DNA of 44,680 bases, taken from the NCBI GenBank assembly GCA_018883985.1, contig JAHLFA010000072.1, positions 1 to 44,680 on the forward strand. The letters are read 5' to 3'. This DNA comes from Candidatus Ruminococcus intestinipullorum (GTDB lineage Bacteria > Bacillota > Clostridia > Lachnospirales > Lachnospiraceae). Positions within the stretch are counted from its first letter, which is position 1. The number at the start of each line of letters is the position of its first letter. The notes beneath the pieces are model-generated. The model did no database searches. It was not told the origin of the DNA and saw only the letters and a program-made list of their open reading frames with translations. This document shows positions 26,020-35,765 of this stretch, piece by piece. Position numbers and translations under genes: made by a program.

Positions 26020-28497
26020 ATGAATAAAGAAACAATTATTGATCGAATGCAATCATATTTTTCTGGAGAGAATCAGAAGCCTGAGTTTGATACCAGTATA
26101 GAAATGGATGCATTGCAATCATTTTATGTTAGAACTGCAAAACGACTCGTGATAGCGAATGAATTGCAAAAGAAAGATACAATCTATAGGGATGATTTTT
26201 TTATTGCACTTCGAGACTATTTGTTAGTGTTTGAAACATCACTTTCTCTTAGTAATGTTATTATTCCTGACGATAATCCGTATGCAATAAAAAAGGATGT
26301 GGCTAATGGAAAATACTACGCTACGTTTCAATTTCCGGAGGGAGTTTCTTCAGAATTGGCAGAATCTGCGTTTATGAGGAGTTATTCTTCAGAAGATGTG
26401 AAAAAGGATTATAATTTGACTACAGATTCATTGATATATTCGCTTACCGGATTTTCTGCTTTTAAATCTATGTCTCAAAAACTAGCAGTTTACGGAGCGT
26501 TGAGAACACCTGATGGTTATACGACATTGGTAGCGTTACCGACTGGTGGTGGAAAAAGTCTTATTACACAGATGTTGGGATATCAGACAGAAGGATTAAC
26601 AATTGTAGTTGTTCCAACTGTTTCTTTAGCAGATGATCAGATTCTTGCTGCGAAACAGATTATTAAAAGCAAAACTGTGGATCAAGAGGTGTTTTCTTAT
26701 AAAAGCGGTGTACAAGTTACCCCAATCATAAATGCTATTCAAAATAGAACTGCACGACTACTGTTCATTTCACCAGAAGCGTTGATGAATAATCAAGCTT
26801 TTGAAAGTGTTTTAAAGGTGGCAAATAAGCAGCATTACATAAAAAATATTGTAATTGATGAAGCTCATATTGTGGTTGATTGGGGAGGATCATTCAGAGT
26901 TGATTATCAATGCTTAGAGGCGTGGAGAAAAAAATTATTGCTAAATAATCCAGGTATTAGAACGATTTTATTATCTGCCACATTTGAAAGTAAAAGCATT
27001 GAAGTACTGAAAAAGTTATTTTCTGATGGAAATAAATGGATTGAAGTACGATGCGATGAATTGCGGCATGAGCCAAGATATATCATATTGAAGGAAAAAG
27101 GATATAAAAATAAAGATAAAAAGACTATAGAATTAGTCAGAAAATTACCACATCCAATGATCATTTATGTTGCTCGGCCTGATGATGCAGAAAGAGTGAA
27201 AAAACTGTTATGTGACAATGGAATCAGAAATACTCGAACATATACAGGTTTAACAAATAATGATATTAGGGAGCAATTGCTAAAAGAATGGAAAGCGAAT
27301 AAGTTTGAAATAATGATAGCAACTTCTGCTTTTGGGGTTGGTGTAGATAAGCCGGATGTTAGAACAGTATTACATCTTTATATTCCACAAAATCCTAATG
27401 CGTATTACCAGGAGCTTGGACGTGGTGGACGAGATCAATTACCATGCTTAAGTGTAATGTGTACATATGTAGATGATCTTAAGTTTGCATTTCAGAGAAT
27501 TAGTAAACGTGTTATGACTACAGAGAAAATAATTGGACGTTGGGATAGCATGTTTAATAATAAGTTGTCAATTAGAGATGGTGCTATTATTCATATAAAT
27601 ACTGCTATAAAACCTAATTATCATACAAAAGATGAATGGGATGATAGACCGGTATCGGATGCCGATATGAATTGGAACATTTATGTGTTACTTCTTTTAA
27701 GGCGTTATGGTTTGATTGAAATCATTGATATTACTAATGACAATGGTATTTATATTTTTTCAATTAGCATCGAAAATGATCTTTTGTTAAATAAAGGTGA
27801 TGAACAAACACTCTTGATTGAAGAAATACGTTCGCAGGAATGGGCATACTATAATGACGCATATCTGACGATGGAAAGAGCGATAACTAGAAGTGAGGGT
27901 GAATGTTGGTCTGAAATGTTTTTTGATACTTATGACAAAGTGTATGAGTATTGTGCAGGCTGTAATGCACACTTAAGAAAAAACAGTGGAGACACTCTTG
28001 CATTTCCACTAAAAAAGAGCATAAAGGCCCCTATTTCTGTAGTTGAAATGGATCAGAAAAAGATTTTTGAATCACAGGATGAGTTGATTGTTCTTGCAGG
28101 TTCAGAGGAAAAGAAGAAAGTAATTAAATTTTTAGAAAGTCAAAGATTATCTACACTTGTTGCATCTAACAGTCAGCTTCAAGAGATTGACTTTTATGGA
28201 AGTGTTTCTGATGGAAAAACGTTATTTGTTGTAAATTCAGGTGACTTAAAAGAGTTGTTAAAAAAAGGCAACTATTACTTTGTATCTGGAATGGTTGCTA
28301 TTCTTTATCCAGATGATGAAAGTGAGGTTTTTGAGATATATAAATTAGTCACAAAATATTTGCAACACAAATTAGGAATACATATTGTACATATTCTTTC
28401 TGAAAACTTTTTCCTGCCAGTGATTGGGAAAAGTATTGCAGATGTAATTGAGGGAAGAGTTGTGTTGGCAAATGATATATGTGCTGAGATGAGGTGA
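26020..28497 (+). CDS. RecQ-like helicase, DpdF-like
   Basis: 825-residue superfamily 2 helicase. Motifs are LPTGGGKS (K179), DEAH (D280-H283), LLSATF, ATSAFGVGVDKPDVR and YYQELGRGGRDQ, the RecQ/DpdF pattern. The N-terminal ~150 residues and the C-terminus are unlike cellular RecQ; no HRDC domain is seen. The start codon lies three bases after the previous stop, indicating tight coupling. In Dpd clusters a RecQ-like DpdF directly follows DpdE, as here. In this context it probably acts on unmodified DNA; that is inference. Confidence 0.78.
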   Translation: MNKETIIDRMQSYFSGENQKPEFDTSIEMDALQSFYVRTAKRLVIANELQKKDTIYRDDFFIALRDYLLVFETSLSLSNVIIPDDNPYAIKKDVANGKYYATFQFPEGVSSELAESAFMRSYSSEDVKKDYNLTTDSLIYSLTGFSAFKSMSQKLAVYGALRTPDGYTTLVALPTGGGKSLITQMLGYQTEGLTIVVVPTVSLADDQILAAKQIIKSKTVDQEVFSYKSGVQVTPIINAIQNRTARLLFISPEALMNNQAFESVLKVANKQHYIKNIVIDEAHIVVDWGGSFRVDYQCLEAWRKKLLLNNPGIRTILLSATFESKSIEVLKKLFSDGNKWIEVRCDELRHEPRYIILKEKGYKNKDKKTIELVRKLPHPMIIYVARPDDAERVKKLLCDNGIRNTRTYTGLTNNDIREQLLKEWKANKFEIMIATSAFGVGVDKPDVRTVLHLYIPQNPNAYYQELGRGGRDQLPCLSVMCTYVDDLKFAFQRISKRVMTTEKIIGRWDSMFNNKLSIRDGAIIHINTAIKPNYHTKDEWDDRPVSDADMNWNIYVLLLLRRYGLIEIIDITNDNGIYIFSISIENDLLLNKGDEQTLLIEEIRSQEWAYYNDAYLTMERAITRSEGECWSEMFFDTYDKVYEYCAGCNAHLRKNSGDTLAFPLKKSIKAPISVVEMDQKKIFESQDELIVLAGSEEKKKVIKFLESQRLSTLVASNSQLQEIDFYGSVSDGKTLFVVNSGDLKELLKKGNYYFVSGMVAILYPDDESEVFEIYKLVTKYLQHKLGIHIVHILSENFFLPVIGKSIADVIEGRVVLANDICAEMR

Positions 28498-28501
28498 AAA
28501 A

Positions 28502-29281
28502 ATGTTTCAAAATAAGATGGTGACACCAGCTATTCCGGAGCGTGTATACACACTGTGTAAAATAGTGGAGAAGAAGGCAATGTCTACCTCAGAAGTTAAA
28601 GAGAAGATGGAGCCGTCTTACTTGAACCAAAAATCAAGCTACTATAATGATTATAGAAATGCTGCGGAAGAATTACAATTAATTACCGTTACAGACAACG
28701 TTTTATCTGTAGCGGTTGATACGTCTGTATTGAAAAACATGGATACTATGCGTTCCTATATCAATGGACAGCTAAATCAGTTTCGTGAAGGGCAGTTTTA
28801 TAAAGTGACGAAGGCATATTTTGATATGGGAGAAGAAATATTGCACGGTGAACAGAATGTGGCAAATATGGCTTCGCTTATGACGCTAAAAACTGGTATT
28901 TCGGTAGACAGTATGGCAATGCGTGCGTGGAGATTTTGGGCATCATATCTTGGTTTCGGATATCTTCAGGATATGTTTGTTATTCCTAATGCGGACACAT
29001 TTTTACAGGATATTATTTCTGAAGCCGAATTTGAAAAGAATAAGAGATATTCTATCGCGGAATTTTTAGAGAAACTTCGCCCGCATTCAGATATTATTAT
29101 TGATTCTTCAAACGGTACTAAAAAGTTTAGCTTTGGAGTATCTAATGGGCTAAGAACACTGCAGGATGCAGGTGCTATTCGAATGGAATACATTTTAGAC
29201 CAGGAAGATACATGGAATTTGTATCACGTAGATGCACTTAGTGCAAATGAAACAGTTACAAATATTACAGTGTTGAAGTAG
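28502..29281 (+). CDS. DpdG-like protein of unknown function
   Basis: 259-residue soluble protein. Helical, with winged-helix-like stretches at both ends (PERVYTLCKIVEKKAMSTSE; YSIAEFLEKLRPHSD). I see no catalytic motif. It sits between the RecQ-like helicase and the large ATPase, the position of DpdG in 7-deazaguanine clusters, and its length is similar. GAGGTG precedes the ATG. The name is based on position and size more than on sequence. Confidence 0.6.
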   Translation: MFQNKMVTPAIPERVYTLCKIVEKKAMSTSEVKEKMEPSYLNQKSSYYNDYRNAAEELQLITVTDNVLSVAVDTSVLKNMDTMRSYINGQLNQFREGQFYKVTKAYFDMGEEILHGEQNVANMASLMTLKTGISVDSMAMRAWRFWASYLGFGYLQDMFVIPNADTFLQDIISEAEFEKNKRYSIAEFLEKLRPHSDIIIDSSNGTKKFSFGVSNGLRTLQDAGAIRMEYILDQEDTWNLYHVDALSANETVTNITVLK

Positions 29282-29291
29282 GGGGGGAAAT

Positions 29292-32200
29292 ATGGATATA
29301 GCAATAGCAAAAGATAGGTTGGCATCAGTTGTCAAACCAGATTCCATTACAGCTTCTCAAGGCGATTTTTTAGCAACACATGTTGCGATAAAGAAATTGG
29401 TGATGCTCAATAAATTTGAATTTGTTCCCACTTCTGAAAAGTATACGTCTGAAGAAGATATTTACAAAAAATTCATTGTAAACCCTTCCAATAAACATCA
29501 GTTTATTGTTGTTTATGGACAGAGCGGAACGGGAAAGTCGCACTTGATTCGATGGTTTGAGGCACGTTATAAAGCGGATCGCCCAGATGATGAAGTGGTT
29601 CTATTTATTCGACGAAGCGATAATACGTTAAAGGGAACGATTCGTCAGCTGCTGGACAAACCAGAGGTTCAGGATATCGGAAATAAAGAGATTATTAAGC
29701 GTCTAGCAAACGCTTCTGCGGCTGTTCCGGAAGATAAACTGAAAGATATGATTTATCATAATTTCATTATTGAGATTAATAATGATGATGACGAATACGA
29801 GATTCAGCTGAATAATATAAAGCGAAAAAGATTGGTTGCATTTTTTAATAATGAGACGATTCATGATTACATGATGAGATCAGGAGGTCCGATTGAAAGG
29901 ATCTATTCTAAGGTTGCAGAAAATTCGTTTGTGTATTTGGATACTATTGCTCAGTTTAAGCCAGAGGACTTTATAGTGTCTGTGGATTTGTATGATGATA
30001 TGCAACAAGCTGGAGCTGATCCGAAAGCGGATAAAATGGCCAGAGTTCTTATGGCGAATGATGCAATGGAGGATGCTAAAAAATTTAGTGATTACCTTAA
30101 TCAATTTGTCGAGATTGTTATTCAACGATGTGCTGGCATTGAGCCAGGAGACTTTGAACAAGTATTCATGGATATTCGAAAAGAACTCTACCGTATTGGG
30201 AAAAATTTGACTCTTTTTATTGAAGATGTTACTTCCTTTACTGGGGTAGATAATGCGCTTTTGAATGCGTTGATGGAGGAACATAATGACCGTGATATTT
30301 GTCGAATTTCATCTGTAGTAGGAGGAACAAATGCGTATATTAATGATTGTTTTCGACAGAATCATCGCGATCGTGTAACGCAATATGTATATATTCCAGA
30401 TGATGTTTTCGATGAAAGTGGATTGTATGAGTTCGTAGGCAGATACATAAATGCAATGTCATTACCTGTTGATAGAATATCAGAGTGGGTAAACAATAAG
30501 GCTCTTCCGGGCGAATATCCAGTTCATGAGGTAGCTCAAGGCAATGATTGGGAATATATCGATATTCTACATGGAAAAAAATTGTGTTTATATCCGTTTA
30601 CAAAAAATAGTATTAAATACTTGTATAAAAATGAATTAACAAAAGGACATCAAACACCAAGATATATTATCAGAGATATCATTGAGCCGGTTGTAAGTGA
30701 CTTGCTTTATAATGAGACGAATTTCCCTAGTAAAAAATATGCTTTAGTGAACATTAATACAACGCTTAATTTTATGGTACATAATCAGATTCAGGATGAG
30801 GAACTTGCGGATCGTGTGTTCTGTTTTATGAGTATTTGGGGAAATAATGAAGCAAAAGAATTCACTTATGACTCGATAACATATATAGCGGGATTACCTA
30901 CATATATATATGAAGAATTTGGAATGCCAGTAGTTAATTTACAGAAGGCAGATTCTGGTAGTGGGATAAAACCAACGCCCAATATAGAGCCGGAAACTCC
31001 TCCACAAGGTGCTGGTCCTTCAGGTGAGCCGAGTAATATACCTGCTATACCACCAGAAAAACAGAAAAAGCTTGATGATGCTAACGTTAAGTTAACTCAG
31101 TGGGCTAATGGTATGCCTATTAACCTATCTACTACAGGTGGCGCAGAAGGTACAATTCGTACTGCCCGAGAAGATATGGGAGATTTTCTTATATCAGCAA
31201 TCAATTGGCAAGCCGAAGGCGTATCTATGGATAATGTTGCAAAAGTAAAAGCGTCAATAAGTGGAAAGGCCTCTAAATATAAGCTGGTTGCTTTGGAAAA
31301 TCAAACAAAGGGAAATGGCTATTATGTATTACCCGCAAACTGGGATTCATTAAATGTTATTAATGCATTTATTAGATGGAGAGAATTTGGTAATCAAAGC
31401 TGGGAATATGTAGGATCTGATTTTGATGCTTATGTAATTACTTCTTGGACTGCAAGAATTAAGAAACAGATTGTGAAGGCAGTAACTCAGTATGATGATA
31501 AAAATGATACAAAGTATATTGAGGCTGCAGTGACCGCAGAAATGTATCGATTAATCTTGAATGGAGAGTATCGAGAAAAATCACTTGGTAATTTAACTGC
31601 TGATTATATTTTTTGTAATCATCTGGCAAAGAATAAGAATACATGGCATTCAAATGAGTGGAACGCATTGTTAGCTGTTATGCACCAAAGAGATGCAGAT
31701 ATTATCAATAGAGAAACTGTGCGTCAGTATTTTAATCTCTTGCAAGGAAGTGCAGCTGGTAATGTTGTAGTATTAGATGCAATTAACCTTTCAAAAACAA
31801 TTAGGAAAGCTAAGACTAATAAATTGCAGATTCCAGAAGAGGATTTTCAGCTAGATGATAAAGTTAAATTACGAAAAGACACATATGCATTTCTAAATGA
31901 CATTGTCAGTAGAATAGAAAATGTAGCAAATGCTGAAATTGATATTGCGAAGAAGGCAATTCAAATAGTGTATGATTGTTTCGATGATGATGAAGTAGAA
32001 GAAGAGGATATCGATGCATTATTGATAAAAGTAAATCAGTTCTATAAAGAAATAGATGAAACGCAAATTAATATTAAGGCGGTTGTTGTGGATGGAGTAA
32101 AAAAAGCCATCAAACAAATTGCAAAGGCAATTGGAGATATCACTAGAGTGCTGGATGAGGATGATCCGCTCACAATTCTCATGGCATTTTCAGGGGATCC

Positions 32201-32393
32201 AGTAGGGGTTATTCAGCCGCTGATAGAATTGATTAAGCAAGTGGAAAAAGATATTTCAGAAGCAAACAAACAAATTAGTAGTAGAAAGAGCTTGCTGGGC
32301 AATAGTGAGACTGATGAAGAGAGCGGAGCTCACTATAAAACTGAATTATCAGTAATTGCAAGTGATATGGATGTGATAGGAGTGTTACGGTGA
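29292..32393 (+). CDS. Large P-loop ATPase, DpdH-like
   Basis: 1033-residue protein. The N-terminal AAA-type ATPase has Walker A GQSGTGKSHLIRWF (K82) and a Walker B-like LFIEDVTSFTGVD (E311/D312), followed by a GGTNAY sensor-like segment. A Pro/Gly-rich linker (around residue 565, IEPETPPQGAGPSGEPSN) leads to a C-terminal half with coiled-coil character. The pattern recalls DpdH and, more loosely, BREX BrxC/PglY ATPases. GGGGGGG is the ribosome binding site. It overlaps the next gene at TGATG. A role as motor or sensor of the effector complex is inference. Confidence 0.68.
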   Translation: MDIAIAKDRLASVVKPDSITASQGDFLATHVAIKKLVMLNKFEFVPTSEKYTSEEDIYKKFIVNPSNKHQFIVVYGQSGTGKSHLIRWFEARYKADRPDDEVVLFIRRSDNTLKGTIRQLLDKPEVQDIGNKEIIKRLANASAAVPEDKLKDMIYHNFIIEINNDDDEYEIQLNNIKRKRLVAFFNNETIHDYMMRSGGPIERIYSKVAENSFVYLDTIAQFKPEDFIVSVDLYDDMQQAGADPKADKMARVLMANDAMEDAKKFSDYLNQFVEIVIQRCAGIEPGDFEQVFMDIRKELYRIGKNLTLFIEDVTSFTGVDNALLNALMEEHNDRDICRISSVVGGTNAYINDCFRQNHRDRVTQYVYIPDDVFDESGLYEFVGRYINAMSLPVDRISEWVNNKALPGEYPVHEVAQGNDWEYIDILHGKKLCLYPFTKNSIKYLYKNELTKGHQTPRYIIRDIIEPVVSDLLYNETNFPSKKYALVNINTTLNFMVHNQIQDEELADRVFCFMSIWGNNEAKEFTYDSITYIAGLPTYIYEEFGMPVVNLQKADSGSGIKPTPNIEPETPPQGAGPSGEPSNIPAIPPEKQKKLDDANVKLTQWANGMPINLSTTGGAEGTIRTAREDMGDFLISAINWQAEGVSMDNVAKVKASISGKASKYKLVALENQTKGNGYYVLPANWDSLNVINAFIRWREFGNQSWEYVGSDFDAYVITSWTARIKKQIVKAVTQYDDKNDTKYIEAAVTAEMYRLILNGEYREKSLGNLTADYIFCNHLAKNKNTWHSNEWNALLAVMHQRDADIINRETVRQYFNLLQGSAAGNVVVLDAINLSKTIRKAKTNKLQIPEEDFQLDDKVKLRKDTYAFLNDIVSRIENVANAEIDIAKKAIQIVYDCFDDDEVEEEDIDALLIKVNQFYKEIDETQINIKAVVVDGVKKAIKQIAKAIGDITRVLDEDDPLTILMAFSGDPVGVIQPLIELIKQVEKDISEANKQISSRKSLLGNSETDEESGAHYKTELSVIASDMDVIGVLR

Positions 32394-33067
32394 TGGCAAT
32401 GATGATAGATATTCTGGACAAAAGTATAAAGGATATGAAGGATCTGCGTCAGCGTGAAGAAAGAAGAGATAATAAAGCCGCTCAGGAAGCACTAGATCAA
32501 CGATTTAGTGTACTGACTAGTCAAATTCATTCATTGATGTTGGCACTGCAGTATACAAAGGAAAAAATGCAGTTTCAATTAAATGATCAGATTCTCATAG
32601 AATTAGAAAGTCTGTTGCAAGAGAGTAAAGGCATTGTTAAATCTGGTTTTGCTGAAAAGGATCCTATTGCACAGGTAGAAAATGCTCATAAAACTGTACA
32701 GCAGAATATCAAGAAAGATTGGGCAAAGCATTATTCATCTATGACCAATTCAACCAAAAGTACGTTGCAGGTTATCTCAGGGATTGATACGGAAAAAGTG
32801 GCTAAATGTCTAGATGGGATTGCCAAGGGAGCTTCTTGGACAACCAGCATTGGGGATTTTAAAGCAATGAATCAGAGCCTTGCAGAAGCAAAAGATTTGA
32901 TTGATGGATTAGGATTAGATCAACAAATAATTGCCTTCTTGCAGAAGATGAATAATGGAAAAGCAACAGTTACGGATTTAGATGAAAATGTATTGCGATG
33001 GTTAAGGGATGAATCATTGGATAGACGAGTAAAACTTTCTTTTGTTGGAGGAAGTAGAAGGGTTTAG
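32393..33067 (+). CDS. Coiled-coil protein after DpdH-like ATPase
   Basis: About 224 residues with no recognised family. The first half is strongly helical and charged (RQREERRDNKAAQEALDQRF; EKMQFQLNDQILIELESLL), suggesting a coiled coil. It is coupled to the ATPase gene by a TGATG overlap, and AGGAG lies upstream, so the ATG at 32393 is preferred to the GTG at 32390. It is the last gene before the dnd promoter and may be a subunit of the ATPase complex. Confidence 0.6.
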   Translation: MAMMIDILDKSIKDMKDLRQREERRDNKAAQEALDQRFSVLTSQIHSLMLALQYTKEKMQFQLNDQILIELESLLQESKGIVKSGFAEKDPIAQVENAHKTVQQNIKKDWAKHYSSMTNSTKSTLQVISGIDTEKVAKCLDGIAKGASWTTSIGDFKAMNQSLAEAKDLIDGLGLDQQIIAFLQKMNNGKATVTDLDENVLRWLRDESLDRRVKLSFVGGSRRV

Positions 33068-33103
33068 TTTTGCAGGCTTTTTTAGTAAAAAAGAAGCATA
33101 AGA

Positions 33104-33132
33104 TTGACTATTAACAAAAATAAAGATATACT
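33104..33132 (+). promoter_or_regulatory. Sigma-A promoter for dndBCDEA
   Basis: TTGACT (33104-33109), 17-base spacer and TATACT (33127-33132). The -10 box lies inside the left arm of the 44-bp palindrome, so the promoter would be blocked by a protein bound there. Confidence 0.78.
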
Positions 33133-33161
33133 TAAGTAGCTACTTAAGTATATCTTTATTT
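33118..33161. promoter_or_regulatory. Perfect 44-bp palindrome, probable dnd operator
   Basis: Each 22-base arm is the exact reverse complement of the other; the centre reads CTTAAGTAGCTACTTAAG. It covers the -10 region and start site and ends 17 bases before dndB. DndB is known to repress dnd genes in other bacteria, so an autoregulatory operator fits. The arm ends in TTTATTT, so it could also act as a bidirectional terminator. Confidence 0.8.
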
Positions 33162-33178
33162 GGTTCACGGAGATAAAA

Positions 33179-34246
33179 ATGGATTATGTATATAAGTTCC
33201 CTGTTGTTAGAGGGATTCAAGCAAAAAGAGAATATTTTATTGCAATGGTTCCTTTGAAAATGTTAGCACGTCTATTTCCGATTGATGACGAGTACGTTCT
33301 TCCGGAATATAGAGCACAAAGGAAGCTGAATGAAGCTAGGATACCGGTAATAAGCAAATATATATTGGACAACAGAGATTCTTATGTGTTCTCTGCGTTA
33401 GCAGCATCGATCGATGGGGACTTTTGCTTTAAAGCAGATAATTCTAATCAAGATGCAGGTACTTTGGAAGTGTCAATGGATGCGAAATTTTTAATTAACG
33501 ATGGTCAGCATAGAAAGTCTTCAATTTTAGAGGCAATGAGAGAAGATCCTTCATTAGGGGATGAGACCATATCAATTGTTTTTTTTGCAGACAAAGGGTT
33601 GGCACGTAGTCAACAGATTTTTACAGATTTAAATAAAAATGCTGTAAAAACGTCTAATTCTATTTCGGAATTGTATGATTCGCGTGACGAAATGGCTGTG
33701 ATTACAAGAAATATAATATGGAAAATAGAATTTTTAAATACTTATACTGATAAAGAAAAAGATATCTTAGGCAAGTTTTCTTCGAAATTATTTACTTTAA
33801 ATACTATTTATTCTGCAAACAAGATTGTTGTAGGCGGGAAAATAGAGGATAAAACTGAGGATTTTCTCACAACATACTGGGAAATGGTTGTTGCTAATAT
33901 GCTTCCTTGGCAGGAGTTATCGAACAAAGAAATTACTAAGGTGGATTTAAGAGAACAGTACATTGCAACACAAAATATAGTGATTCAAGCACTGGGAAGA
34001 TTGGGGAATTATTTCTATTCTAATCCAGACTTGGATATGCAGAAATATCTAGAAATATTGAAAGAGATTAATTGGAATCGTAGTGCAAGTATATGGCATC
34101 TAAGAGCTATTAGCGAGAACGGAAGAATAATTACAAATAAAAGAGCAGCACTATTAATTTCAAATGTAATAAAAAAAGTGATGAAACTACCGCTGTCTAA
34201 AGAAGAACAAATGGCTGAAGAAAAGTTGAAAAAAATAGTAGGCTAA
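33179..34246 (+). CDS. dndB: DndB, DGQHR-motif protein
   Basis: 355-residue protein with the family-defining DGQHR motif (D108-R112, LINDGQHRKSSI) and the downstream FTDLNKNAVKTSNSIS block. In characterised Dnd systems DndB is a regulator of phosphorothioation, repressing the operon or limiting modification. Its place as first gene behind a palindromic operator supports this. CGGAG lies before the ATG. DpdB of the deazaguanine system is a related DGQHR/ParB-like protein, but the following dndC-E-A genes identify this one as DndB. Confidence 0.92.
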   Translation: MDYVYKFPVVRGIQAKREYFIAMVPLKMLARLFPIDDEYVLPEYRAQRKLNEARIPVISKYILDNRDSYVFSALAASIDGDFCFKADNSNQDAGTLEVSMDAKFLINDGQHRKSSILEAMREDPSLGDETISIVFFADKGLARSQQIFTDLNKNAVKTSNSISELYDSRDEMAVITRNIIWKIEFLNTYTDKEKDILGKFSSKLFTLNTIYSANKIVVGGKIEDKTEDFLTTYWEMVVANMLPWQELSNKEITKVDLREQYIATQNIVIQALGRLGNYFYSNPDLDMQKYLEILKEINWNRSASIWHLRAISENGRIITNKRAALLISNVIKKVMKLPLSKEEQMAEEKLKKIVG

Positions 34247-34262
34247 TCAACAGGAGTGAAAA

Positions 34263-35765
34263 ATGGCAATCAGTAAAGAAATAATAAATAGATTAATCAA
34301 AACTATTCAAAATCTGTATTTATCAGATGATATACCGTGGATGATTGGATATTCGGGAGGAAAAGATAGCACGGCAGCACTACAGCTTGTTTGGATTGCT
34401 ATGGAAGGCTTACCAGAAAGACAACGAGTTAAACCTATCCACATTATGAATACAGATACACTTGTAGAGTCACCGGTCGTATCAAAATGGGTTGAAAAAT
34501 CGTTAGATTCAATGAGAAAAGCTGCAAAAGAAAAGAAGTTACCGTTCGTTCCTGAAAAACTAATTCCAGAATACAATAATACATTTTGGGTAAATCTGAT
34601 TGGAAGAGGATATCCATTTCCAAGAATGAAATATAGATGGTGTACAGATAGACTAAAAATTCAGCCAGTTAATAATTTTATAAAAAATAAGATTGCAGAG
34701 CATGGGGAAGTCATTCTTGTTTTAGGAACAAGAAAAGCTGAAAGTTCGAGAAGAAATCAGACAATGACAAATTTGGAAAAAAAAAGAGTAAGAGAGTTAC
34801 TCAGTCCAAATCCTACACTGGCAAATGAACTCGTATTTTCTCCATTAGAGGCATGGACCGATGACGATGTATGGGCATTTTTAATGCAATATAAAAATCC
34901 ATGGGGATATTCGAATATGGAACTCTTAACAATGTATAAGGGTGCCACGGCCGATAATGAATGTCCGATCATGGTGGACAAGGATTTGCCTTCTTGTGGA
35001 AAAAGTCGTTTTGGATGTTGGGTTTGCACCATGGTAGAAAAAGACAAATCGATGGAAGCTATGATTGCAAATGATGATGAGAAAGAGTGGATGACACAGC
35101 TTCTTGAATTTCGAAATGAGTTTGGCAATGAAGAAGGCGATAGAGATCGAAGAAGTTTTAGGCGTATGCATGGAAATCTTCAAGGTAACTATAGAAAGTT
35201 ATTTCATGGGCCTTATAAAAAAGAAGTGCGAGAACAATGGCTAAGAAGACTTCTAGAGATTCAAAAGAATATTAACGAAACAGGTCCTGAAGAGTTTCAA
35301 AATCTTGAATTGATAAGAATTCAAGAATTGAGAGAGATAAGAAAAATCTGGGTTTTAGAAAAGCATGAATTTGATGATGCTGTTCCAAGAATTTATTTTG
35401 AGGTAACGGGTAAAGAATTTGAAGATCCAGATTGGATTTGTGCTGAAGGTTTCGCTAAAGAAGAGTGGGATATTCTAAAGAAAGTCTGCTCAGACTTATA
35501 CGGAGATGAGGAACTTGCATTTGAAATGATGTATAGCCTTATTGATGTAGAAAGTAATGCTGCTGGTATGAACCAGCGAAAAGGCATAATAGAGGAACTG
35601 GAAAAAGTTATTGCTAAGACATTTTATAAAAATGAAGATGATGCTACACAGTATTATATGGAAAAGGTTTGTCGTAAAAAGGAATATGGTGGAAAGTATA
35701 ACGAAAAGTTTTTGGATTACGGAAACCAGATGCCAGAAGAAACAGATGAGGAGTCTGAAGAATGA
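34263..35765 (+). CDS. dndC: DndC, PAPS-reductase-like sulfurtransferase
   Basis: 500-residue PP-loop protein with SGGKDS (residues 31-36). Cysteines at 234, 245, 252 and 255 (CPIMVD...SCGKSRFGCWVC) would hold the 4Fe-4S cluster. It accepts sulphur from the DndA desulfurase and, with DndD and DndE, replaces a non-bridging phosphate oxygen by sulphur in DNA. AGGAG precedes the ATG. The stop overlaps the dndD start (ATGA). Confidence 0.95.
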   Translation: MAISKEIINRLIKTIQNLYLSDDIPWMIGYSGGKDSTAALQLVWIAMEGLPERQRVKPIHIMNTDTLVESPVVSKWVEKSLDSMRKAAKEKKLPFVPEKLIPEYNNTFWVNLIGRGYPFPRMKYRWCTDRLKIQPVNNFIKNKIAEHGEVILVLGTRKAESSRRNQTMTNLEKKRVRELLSPNPTLANELVFSPLEAWTDDDVWAFLMQYKNPWGYSNMELLTMYKGATADNECPIMVDKDLPSCGKSRFGCWVCTMVEKDKSMEAMIANDDEKEWMTQLLEFRNEFGNEEGDRDRRSFRRMHGNLQGNYRKLFHGPYKKEVREQWLRRLLEIQKNINETGPEEFQNLELIRIQELREIRKIWVLEKHEFDDAVPRIYFEVTGKEFEDPDWICAEGFAKEEWDILKKVCSDLYGDEELAFEMMYSLIDVESNAAGMNQRKGIIEELEKVIAKTFYKNEDDATQYYMEKVCRKKEYGGKYNEKFLDYGNQMPEETDEESEE

